From the NCBI GenBank assembly GCA_026193155.1, contig JAPHSI010000140.1, positions 1 through 8,467 of the forward strand: a stretch of 8,467 bases of DNA, read 5' to 3'. Positions within the stretch are counted from its first letter, which is position 1. Each line of letters opens with the position of its first letter. Source of the DNA: Sulfurimonadaceae bacterium (GTDB taxonomy: Bacteria; Campylobacterota; Campylobacteria; Campylobacterales; Sulfurimonadaceae). The position numbers were made by a program, and so were the translations under genes. A model generated the notes under the pieces. It had not been told where the DNA came from. It saw nothing but the letters and a program-made list of their open reading frames with translations, and did not search any database. This document shows positions 1 through 5,750 of this stretch, one piece after another.

Positions 1-33
1 CAGTCACCTACTCTACCGCTGAGCTAATCCGGA
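1..33 (-). tRNA. tRNA, 5' part only, probably tRNA-Asn (GTT)
   Basis: Read on the minus strand, the first 33 bases fold as the 5' portion of a tRNA cut by the window edge. There is a 7-base acceptor strand (TCCGGAT), then TA, a D-stem GCTC pairing with GAGT across a loop containing the conserved GG and A residues, one linker base, the anticodon-stem strand GGTGA, and then C, the universal U33 and G34. The sequence stops at the first anticodon base, which is G. A 5' end beginning TCC, followed by CTG at positions 32-34, fits bacterial tRNA-Asn with a GTT anticodon. The identity is inference because the rest of the anticodon lies outside the window. A well-formed promoter sits just upstream, so it is probably expressed independently of the large operon. 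Confidence 0.8.
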
Positions 34-49
34 ATATATATGAGGCGAA

Positions 50-78
50 ATTATACTTTATGAACTTCAAAAAGTCAA
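50..78 (-). promoter_or_regulatory. Sigma-70 promoter for the tRNA gene
   Basis: On the minus strand there is a TTGACT -35 element (73-78), a spacer of exactly 17 bases, and a perfect TATAAT -10 (50-55). The tRNA 5' end lies 16 bases past the -10, so transcription would start near position 42. The bases after the -10 read TTCGCC. A GC-rich discriminator of this kind is typical of stringently controlled stable-RNA promoters. Promoters in Campylobacterota often lack a recognisable -35, so this near-consensus pair suggests a strong promoter. The -35 starts only 11 bases beyond the stop codon of the radical SAM gene. Confidence 0.75.
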
Positions 79-87
79 GGCTTTTTG
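68..87 (-). terminator. AT-rich hairpin after the operon's last gene, possible weak terminator
   Basis: There is a perfect 7-bp inverted repeat (CAAAAAG and CTTTTTG) around a 6-base loop, one base after the TAG stop of the radical SAM gene. The stem is mostly A-T. The T-run lies inside the 3' arm rather than after it, so this is not a standard intrinsic terminator. It overlaps the -35 element of the tRNA promoter. It could slow or partly end operon transcription, or it could be a chance product of AT-rich sequence. Confidence 0.3.
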
Positions 88-88
88 G

Positions 89-1033
89 CTATTTTTGACG
101 TTTTCTTTTAAAATTATTTTGGGGGATATAAAAAACTAAATTTCCAACTATTTTTTTTACTATTTTTTGCTCTTTTATAAGTAATTTTAGTCTTATTAAA
201 GAGTCTTCATCGAGTAAAAGATTTATATCATCCATAGTTAAAGGTCTTTTATCCAATGTATTTAATATATCTTCATCACTGTAGTAAGAATTATTTGGTT
301 CTGCATGGATGCGAGATGCTATGTGTATAGGCAGAGAACTATCAAACATTAAAGAGATGTCATGCAACTCTTTGTAGCTTATACCTACAACAGGGTAGGC
401 GGGCGGTCTGTCTATACTTCCCAAATCTACTCTTTGTATATTATGAAGTTTTAAAAGTGTATCGTTTAGTTTTTTGACCTCATTTTCTAAATCGTTTAAA
501 CCATGTACAAAAAGTATCTCTATAAATAACTTACCTTTAAACTCTTTGCTAAACTCTATAACCTTATTTACAACAGCATCTACATCTATGCTTAGATGTG
601 GGCGGTCTATCTTTTTAAAGATATCATCACTTATGGCATCTAAAGAGAGTTTGACTTGATCAAGCTTTAAAAGTGATTTATATATTTTAGAATCCACAAG
701 ATTTGCGGAGTTTGTTAAAATCAAAGTCTGAGTAGTATTTTTAATTTTATTTATTGCATCTATAAGTTCATCTAGTCTTGGATAAAGTGTAGGCTCACCG
801 TTTGCGGTTAATGTTATTACATCTATTTTTTCATTTAGATGCTTTTTAAGCTCACTAATAATAGTCTCAACTTTAACTATATCTTTTTGTGCATCTACAG
901 TAGCCGCAGGAGCTAATTCACAGTAAAGACAATCAAAATTACATTGTTTAAAAGCAGGGGAGAGGTCGATGCCTAAACTCATGCCAAAACGGCGTGAGTT
1001 TATTGGACCAAATATTATATTATTTTTTTGCAC
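89..1033 (-). CDS. Radical SAM protein, COG0731-like, with possible C-terminal winged helix
   Basis: This predicted radical SAM enzyme has the cluster motif CNFDCLYC (Cys31, Cys35 and Cys38 from the chosen start), which would bind a [4Fe-4S] cluster and S-adenosylmethionine. A conserved FGPINSRRFG stretch precedes it, and a NGEPTL motif matches the SAM-contacting GGE region. The last 60 or so residues (RPLTMDDI onward) look like a small winged-helix domain, followed by a basic tail. The substrate is unknown. The family is distantly related to wyosine-tRNA enzymes, but that does not assign a function here. I chose GTG at 1031-1033 because an AAAGAA-like ribosome site precedes it and it leaves only a 14-nt overlap with hemE. 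ATG codons at 1069 and 1099 are open but would extend far into hemE with poor ribosome sites. It is the last gene of the unit. As I recall, hemE and a radical SAM gene are also adjacent in C. jejuni. Confidence 0.85.
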   Translation of the reverse strand: MQKNNIIFGPINSRRFGMSLGIDLSPAFKQCNFDCLYCELAPAATVDAQKDIVKVETIISELKKHLNEKIDVITLTANGEPTLYPRLDELIDAINKIKNTTQTLILTNSANLVDSKIYKSLLKLDQVKLSLDAISDDIFKKIDRPHLSIDVDAVVNKVIEFSKEFKGKLFIEILFVHGLNDLENEVKKLNDTLLKLHNIQRVDLGSIDRPPAYPVVGISYKELHDISLMFDSSLPIHIASRIHAEPNNSYYSDEDILNTLDKRPLTMDDINLLLDEDSLIRLKLLIKEQKIVKKIVGNLVFYIPQNNFKRKRQK

Positions 1034-2063
1034 TGATTCTTTGACATTCGCTAACGAAGTGTTTAGCATTCTCAACAGGTACGTCAGGAAGGATACCATG
1101 ACCTAAGTTAAATATATGACGTTTACCGCCCATAGTCTCTTGGATAACCTCTATACATTCAGTAGTAGCTTCTTTTGAGTAAAGACGACATGGCTCCATG
1201 TTCCCTTGAAGTACATACTTGTCACCAAGTTTTTCTTTAGCAAGTGCCATAGGTGTAGACCAGTCAACACCAAATACATCAAAGTTTCCGTAAACTTTAT
1301 CTAAAAATGCAGGGATTCCTTTAGGGAACATGATAACAGGGATATGTGGATATTTTTCTTTTAAATACTCAGCTATCTCTACCATATATTTCCAAGAGAA
1401 TTCATCATATTTACCAGGTTCAATTGCTGCTGCCCAAGAGTCAAAAATCTGAACTACGTCAACACCTGCTTGAATCTGTTTTTCCATATATAGTTTTACA
1501 ACTTCTGTAACTTTTGCAAGAATGTTATGTAAAAGCTCAGGGTTTGAGTACATCATCTTTTTACAAATATTATATGTTTTTGTACCTTGACCCTCAATCA
1601 TATAAGTAGCTAAAGTCCAAGGCGCTCCTGTAAAACCTATAAGTGCTTTTTCATCACCTCTTGCATCTAACTGCTCACGTAAAAGCTCAATAGTCTCATA
1701 TACATAAGTTAATTTGCTTGCAGCTTCTTCTCCGCCTATTAGTCTGTCTACATCTTCTTGTGTAACTAAAGGATCAGAAAATTTAGGACCTTCACCTTTG
1801 ACAAATGATAAATCCATTCCCATCTCATCCGGTATAACCAAAATGTCTGAGAATAATATAGCTGCATCTACACCTACTAGATCTAGTGGTTGAATGGTAA
1901 CTTCAGCTGCCTTTTTTGGATCATGGCATAGGTTTAAAAAATTTCCTGCTTGCGCACGAACTTCCATATACTCTGGCAGATAACGACCTGCCTGTCTCAT
2001 CATCCATACTGGTGTATATGGAGTTTCTTTGCCTAAACAAGCATCTACAAATATTTTACTCAA
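1020..2063 (-). CDS. hemE: Uroporphyrinogen decarboxylase
   Basis: This cytoplasmic enzyme removes four carboxyl groups from uroporphyrinogen III to give coproporphyrinogen III in heme synthesis. At 347 residues it has the normal length. The N-terminal signature PVWMMRQAGRYLPEY holds substrate-binding arginines Arg23 and Arg27. FSDIL carries the catalytic Asp73. GFTGAPWTLATYMIEG carries Tyr154, QIFDSW carries Ser209, and NLGHGILPDVP carries His322. All key residues are present. The start codon is TTG (2061-2063); its last two bases are shared with the TGA stop of the upstream membrane-protein gene, giving a TTGA overlap. A good AAGGTAGGG ribosome-binding stretch lies about 7 to 10 bases upstream, and no ATG or GTG is better placed. 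The arrangement suggests translational coupling. The end overlaps the start of the radical SAM gene. Confidence 0.97.
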   Translation of the reverse strand: MSKIFVDACLGKETPYTPVWMMRQAGRYLPEYMEVRAQAGNFLNLCHDPKKAAEVTIQPLDLVGVDAAILFSDILVIPDEMGMDLSFVKGEGPKFSDPLVTQEDVDRLIGGEEAASKLTYVYETIELLREQLDARGDEKALIGFTGAPWTLATYMIEGQGTKTYNICKKMMYSNPELLHNILAKVTEVVKLYMEKQIQAGVDVVQIFDSWAAAIEPGKYDEFSWKYMVEIAEYLKEKYPHIPVIMFPKGIPAFLDKVYGNFDVFGVDWSTPMALAKEKLGDKYVLQGNMEPCRLYSKEATTECIEVIQETMGGKRHIFNLGHGILPDVPVENAKHFVSECQRISAKK

Positions 2064-2575
2064 TGTTTTTTCCCTACCTTACTTAAAAAATATAATCCAA
2101 CTGCAACTGCCGTAATAGAAAGTGCTAGATATAACATATCTAAAGCTGTTGCAAACTCTGTGTGACCGACTTTTTGAAAAAAGCCAACCACTAAAACCAT
2201 AACGATAACTTTACTTATTTTATCTTTTAACTGATCTAATGAATGAATAGCAAGAAGTTGGTTCTCTTCACCATCATTGTCTTTTGCCGCATCTATGTCA
2301 GATATAAAAAGTTCATACAAACCAAATGAGAATATTAACATAACTACACCAATTAGGTATAAATCAACTGCACCTATAATCCCACCTACAACTTCCTCAT
2401 GAAAATGCTCGGGATGTGCATGTTTTATATATGTATTTATTACATAAGAGGCTGTCTCATATATATCAAAACTTGCTACTATAAAAAGTATAACTGCACC
2501 TATTAGACCAAAGATAACAGCTAGAATTATTATAAATCTAGAACTCCACAAAGTGTTCTCAAACAGTTTTTCCAT
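2060..2575 (-). CDS. UPF0114 / YqhA-like four-helix membrane protein
   Basis: This is a 171-residue integral membrane protein of unknown function. Four hydrophobic segments can be seen at about residues 13-36, 64-88, 121-138 and 146-165. A polar, acidic cytoplasmic-type stretch (about 92-119) contains LFISDID followed by an LAIHSLDQLKDKI-like segment, the pattern I associate with the UPF0114 family (E. coli YqhA). The loop between helices 1 and 2 is rich in histidine: His52, His54, His57 and His59 within HAHPEHFH, followed by two Glu. This suggests metal or proton binding but proves nothing. I chose the ATG at 2573-2575 because a strong GGAGGAG site lies about 10 bases upstream; a longer TTG start at 2599 would overlap asd. 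The start is one base after the asd stop, and the stop overlaps hemE, so it is tightly coupled to both. A heme-related role is possible only by association. Confidence 0.85.
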   Translation of the reverse strand: MEKLFENTLWSSRFIIILAVIFGLIGAVILFIVASFDIYETASYVINTYIKHAHPEHFHEEVVGGIIGAVDLYLIGVVMLIFSFGLYELFISDIDAAKDNDGEENQLLAIHSLDQLKDKISKVIVMVLVVGFFQKVGHTEFATALDMLYLALSITAVAVGLYFLSKVGKKH

Positions 2576-2576
2576 T

Positions 2577-3617
2577 TTAGTTGTTCTCCTCCATAGCAAT
2601 CCATTTTAGGGCTATACGAACAGCATTCGTTGCAGCACCTACACGAACTTGATCGGCTGAGTTAAACATATGAAGCATATTTTTTGCATAAATATCTTTT
2701 CTGATTCTTCCTACATAAGTTGTATCTGTGTCAGTTGAGATAATCGGCATTGGGTATACACCGTTTTCTAAATCATCCATAACTTCTACGTTTTCAAATG
2801 CATCAATGGCAGCTCTAGCATCATCAAGATTTACATCAACACTATCTTCAAATGTTACAGTGATAGATTCAGTATGACTTCTTAGCACTGGAACACGTAC
2901 ACATGTAGCTGCAACTGCTATATCTTTTTTCATGATTTTTTGAGTTTCATTCACCATTTTCATCTCTTCTTTAGTGAATCCATTTGGTTGAGGAGTGTCA
3001 ATATGAGGAATTACATTTAATGCTATTTGGTGTAAAAAAGCTTCCTTCTTAGTATCTTCTAGTTTAAACGCAAAGAAATCTTGAAGCTGAACTACAAGCT
3101 CTTCCATACCTGCTTTACCTGCACCGCTTACTGCTTGATATGTACTAACGTCTACACGCTTGATTCCATATAGATTGTCAAGAGGTTTTAGAACTTGAAC
3201 CATTTGAATAGTTGAACAGTTCGGATTTGCGATTATTCCAGTTTTTTTCCATAAAGCTATATCTTCAGGGTTTACTTCAGGTACAACGAGTGGTACATCT
3301 TCGTCCATTCTAAAATGAGATGTATTGTCAATAACAACAGCACCGCTCTCAACTGCATATTTTGCAAACTTCTCGCTAATATTTCCACCTGCACTAAAAA
3401 AAGCTATATCAATATTATGCTCAGAAAATACACTCTCTGTAAGTTCTACTACTTTGTGCTCAGAACCATTGAACTCTATAGTACTTCCTGCTGAATTGGC
3501 ACTTGCTAAAGGGAGTAATTCACCTATAGGGAAATCTATCTGTTCTAGTACACGAAATAGCTCTTCCCCGACAGCACCAGTTGCACCGACAACTGCTACA
3601 TTATATTTTTTACCCAT
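2577..3617 (-). CDS. asd: Aspartate-semialdehyde dehydrogenase
   Basis: This enzyme reduces L-aspartyl-4-phosphate with NADPH to aspartate-4-semialdehyde, the branch point to diaminopimelate/lysine, threonine and methionine. At 346 residues it is full length. The N-terminal GATGAVGEE loop (11-19) binds NADP. ANPNCSTIQM contains the catalytic Cys134. YQAVSGAGKAGMEEL (160-174) holds Gln161. The RVPVLRSH segment supplies Arg241, Arg246 and His248, expected for substrate binding and acid-base catalysis. The ATG start has an AAGGAG site about 10 bases upstream. It lies 43 bases downstream of flgR with no visible terminator between, and one base ahead of the UPF0114 gene. The flgR-asd neighbourhood appears conserved with C. 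jejuni. The essential role of asd in cell-wall synthesis means the operon must be expressed regardless of motility state. Confidence 0.97.
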   Translation of the reverse strand: MGKKYNVAVVGATGAVGEELFRVLEQIDFPIGELLPLASANSAGSTIEFNGSEHKVVELTESVFSEHNIDIAFFSAGGNISEKFAKYAVESGAVVIDNTSHFRMDEDVPLVVPEVNPEDIALWKKTGIIANPNCSTIQMVQVLKPLDNLYGIKRVDVSTYQAVSGAGKAGMEELVVQLQDFFAFKLEDTKKEAFLHQIALNVIPHIDTPQPNGFTKEEMKMVNETQKIMKKDIAVAATCVRVPVLRSHTESITVTFEDSVDVNLDDARAAIDAFENVEVMDDLENGVYPMPIISTDTDTTYVGRIRKDIYAKNMLHMFNSADQVRVGAATNAVRIALKWIAMEENN

Positions 3618-3660
3618 TTGTTTCTATCTCCTTCATAGTATAAACTTATTGTTTTTTTAA

Positions 3661-4806
3661 TTAAAGTCCGCGAACTTCTAAATGTAATGACTTAGCATCA
3701 ATTGTTTCACCGTCACTCAAAATGGTCGCTCTCTCAACAACAGAGATTAATTCACGAATATTACCAGGCCATGAATATGTTAAAAGCTGCTCTTTAGCAT
3801 CTTGACTAAATGACTTTTTATCAAATCCGTATTTATCACAGTTTTGCTCTAAAGTAGCTTCCGCTATCTGTATAATTTCATCTTTACGCTCTTTTAGAGG
3901 TGGTATGTTTAGTGGAATTGTATTTAATCTATAGTATAAATCCTCACGAAATTCACCTTCATTTATTTTATTATTAAGATTTGCATTTGTTGCAGATACA
4001 ATTCTTACATCTATTTTTATAGATTTTGAAGAGCCAAGTCTACGAACTTCTTTCTCTTGCAGTGCACGAAGAAGCTTTGCCTGTACACCGACTGGCATCT
4101 CACCAATTTCATCTAAAAAAAGTGTACCCCCGTTTGCAATCTCAAACTGTCCTGCTTTTGCTTCACTTGCATCTGTAAAAGCACCTTTTTCAAACCCAAA
4201 TAGTTCACTCTCTATCAGATTGTCTGGAATTGCCGCCATATTTATAGCTACAAAAGGTTTTGTGGCTCTTGGAGAGTTCTTGTGTATGTAAGAAGCAAAA
4301 ACTTCTTTACCGACACCGCTTTGCCCAAGTAGTAAGATGCTGGCATCCGTTTTACATGCTTTATTTGCTATATTTAATACGCCATCAAGTGCTTCAGATG
4401 AACCTAGAAAACCGGAATTATCTTTCTTTTTAGATTTTTTGATAGTTTTTTTAGCTTTTTGAATTTTATCTTCACGCTTTATTGCATCTACCAGAGTATC
4501 TATCTCAAAAGGTTTTAGTAAAAAATCTTTTACACCTAAATGTATTGATTCTATGGCACGACCAAGAGTTGCATTTCCAGTCATTATAATAACTTCGTAC
4601 TTTCCGTTTAGCTCTTTTATAAACTCAATACCGTCCATACGAGGCATATTTATATCTGTAATAATTAAATCAAATGTATCATCAAGTTTTTTAAGTGCAT
4701 CAACAGCGCTTTTAAATGTTATAACTTCGAACTCTTTAAAATCTTCAAAAGAGATTTCAAGAGACTTTCTCATATTAATGTCATCTTCAACTATTGCTAT
4801 TTTCAC
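3661..4806 (-). CDS. flgR: Sigma-54 response regulator FlgR, without DNA-binding domain
   Basis: FlgR is a two-component activator of RpoN-dependent flagellar genes, normally phosphorylated by the kinase FlgS. The receiver domain (1-115) has the acidic pair Asp8/Asp9, phospho-acceptor Asp51, Thr76 and Lys98. A lysine-rich linker (about 116-130) leads to the AAA+ domain with Walker A GQSGVGKE (161-168), the sigma-54 contact loop GAFTDA (208-213, in place of the usual GAFTGA), Walker B LFLDEIGE, arginine fingers in FREDLYYRL (Arg287, Arg293) and WPGNIREL (346-353). The protein ends about 28 residues later with no Fis-type helix-turn-helix. At 381 residues it matches the H. pylori FlgR, which activates without enhancer binding. 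I chose the GTG at 4804-4806, which has a TGAGG site 6 bases upstream; a TTG four codons earlier lacks one. The adjacent flgPQ and the known gene order support FlgR over other sigma-54 regulators. Confidence 0.92.
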   Translation of the reverse strand: MKIAIVEDDINMRKSLEISFEDFKEFEVITFKSAVDALKKLDDTFDLIITDINMPRMDGIEFIKELNGKYEVIIMTGNATLGRAIESIHLGVKDFLLKPFEIDTLVDAIKREDKIQKAKKTIKKSKKKDNSGFLGSSEALDGVLNIANKACKTDASILLLGQSGVGKEVFASYIHKNSPRATKPFVAINMAAIPDNLIESELFGFEKGAFTDASEAKAGQFEIANGGTLFLDEIGEMPVGVQAKLLRALQEKEVRRLGSSKSIKIDVRIVSATNANLNNKINEGEFREDLYYRLNTIPLNIPPLKERKDEIIQIAEATLEQNCDKYGFDKKSFSQDAKEQLLTYSWPGNIRELISVVERATILSDGETIDAKSLHLEVRGL

Positions 4807-4836
4807 TAAAAGCCTCAATATATTGGCAAAATTGCC

Positions 4837-5250
4837 TTATTTTAAAGGGGCTATTCTAGCAAAATTATCATTAAAATCGACTTTGAAACATTTTGTTTTA
4901 AGTGTAAGTACCGTTGTAGAGGTATTTTTATAGTTAGAAGTTTTTTCTTCATGTTCTACATTTAAACCAAATTTATGTAAATAATCTATAAAAACTAAAG
5001 AATTATTCGAGAGTATCTCTTTTAAATTTTTTGATTTATTATTCTCTAAAATTAGCGGTAAATAAGTGTCTCCATTACATTTTTGCATTGCAGGTGATAC
5101 TTGAAGAGATTCATTGTAAATGATAGCATCCTTTACAACGTATCTATAAGATATATAATACTCCTCAGCTTTTAAAGAGGAGATTATAAAAAGAAAGATT
5201 ATTGTGCAAAGTCTGAGTGAAAAAGAGTTATCTCCATCTCTACTTCGCAT
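4837..5250 (-). CDS. flgQ: FlgQ, secreted flagellar motility protein
   Basis: This 137-residue exported protein lies directly between flgP and flgR, the position of flgQ in C. jejuni. There FlgQ is needed for motility and for stable FlgP of the flagellar basal disk. I identify it mainly by position, since little sequence motif is recognisable. The N-terminus is a signal peptide: a basic start with several Arg, a hydrophobic core LCTIIFLFIISSL, and a cleavage site after LKA (about residue 28). The mature part has two cysteines (Cys58 and Cys121) that could form a disulfide in the periplasm. The ATG at 5248-5250 lies inside flgP, giving a 52-nt overlap in another frame. An AGAGG ribosome site precedes it, and no usable start exists nearer the hydrophobic core. 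It ends 30 bases ahead of flgR. Confidence 0.78.
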   Translation of the reverse strand: MRSRDGDNSFSLRLCTIIFLFIISSLKAEEYYISYRYVVKDAIIYNESLQVSPAMQKCNGDTYLPLILENNKSKNLKEILSNNSLVFIDYLHKFGLNVEHEEKTSNYKNTSTTVLTLKTKCFKVDFNDNFARIAPLK

Positions 5251-5705
5251 AAACCCTCTTTGAATACTGTTTCAACAACATTTGCATTTTTTACCATAGC
5301 ATGAACGGCTGTACGAACCATTGATCTTTTAACCATCATATTCTTGATAACATCTTGACCATCAACTCTAACACCTTTTACTTTTTCAGCTATTAGTCTA
5401 TATGCATCTGCAATAGCTGCACGTTTTGCTAGTGCATATGCTTGAGCAGGAGATTGAGTGTTCATTGGTGCTACACCTTGTCCTAAAACACTAATTATTA
5501 AAGGTTTAGCTTCTTCTAAAACTGGTTCATTAGCATTTGCTTCCATCTCTTCTTGCATAGCTAGAAGTGCACCAATAGTTTGGTCTTGCGGCTCTGCTAC
5601 ATTTGAAGCTGGTTCATAATTTTGTATTTGTGTCTCTTGAGCTGTTTCCACACCATAAAGTGTAGTAATGCTTAAAAGTGCTACAAAAATTAGAGAATAT
5701 TTCAT
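5199..5705 (-). CDS. flgP: FlgP, flagellar basal-disk protein (LPP20 family)
   Basis: FlgP builds the large basal disk under the outer membrane of the Campylobacter flagellar motor and is required for motility. This 168-residue protein starts with a signal peptide (1-18, ending TTLYG), then an acidic, Glu/Gln/Ala-rich linker (about 19-68), then the LPP20/FlgP domain (about 70-160). The domain contains GQGVAPMN, SPAQAYALAKRAAIADAYR and EKVKGVRVDGQDVIK, and ends in GLCEVEMEITL. Unlike the lipoprotein FlgP of C. jejuni, there is no cysteine at the signal cleavage region; the only cysteine is Cys153. The start has an AAGGGA ribosome site about 7 bases upstream. It follows gyrA by 45 bases and overlaps flgQ by 52 nt, so the two are probably translationally coupled. 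Identity rests on domain, neighbours and gene order. Confidence 0.9.
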   Translation of the reverse strand: MKYSLIFVALLSITTLYGVETAQETQIQNYEPASNVAEPQDQTIGALLAMQEEMEANANEPVLEEAKPLIISVLGQGVAPMNTQSPAQAYALAKRAAIADAYRLIAEKVKGVRVDGQDVIKNMMVKRSMVRTAVHAMVKNANVVETVFKEGLCEVEMEITLFHSDFAQ

Positions 5706-5723
5706 TTTTAATCCCTTAGGTTA

Positions 5724-5732
5724 ATTATCATA
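5724..5732 (-). promoter_or_regulatory. Possible -10 element ahead of flgP
   Basis: In the 45-base gap between gyrA and flgP the minus strand reads TATGATAAT, which contains two overlapping near-consensus -10 hexamers (TATGAT and GATAAT). No clear -35 or sigma-54 (GG/GC) element is present. A start about 7 bases downstream would leave a 12-base leader carrying the AAGGGA ribosome site. This could give flgPQ-flgR expression separate from gyrA. AT-rich sequence makes chance matches common. Confidence 0.25.
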
Positions 5733-5750
5733 TGTAGCACAAAGCAACAA

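Noticed and set aside
474..659. Plus-strand open frame of 61 codons inside the radical SAM gene
   Set aside because: It is antisense to a well-supported gene, has no recognisable domain, and its Ser/Leu-rich composition is typical of a reverse-complement shadow.
3637..3642. TATACT on the minus strand ahead of asd as an internal promoter
   Set aside because: It is a single hexamer in a very AT-rich 43-base gap with no -35 partner, and it lies only about 20 bases before the start codon. Not enough to call.
3325..3660. Plus-strand open frame across the asd start and the flgR-asd gap
   Set aside because: Most of it is antisense to the conserved NADP-binding part of asd and the product resembles nothing known.
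4553..4933. Plus-strand open frame opposite the flgR receiver domain
   Set aside because: It is antisense to conserved FlgR sequence and runs into the flgQ end with no ribosome site worth noting.
5706..5750. Possible terminator between gyrA and flgP
   Set aside because: I found no GC stem followed by a T-run on the minus strand; the gap instead contains a -10-like stretch and a ribosome site.
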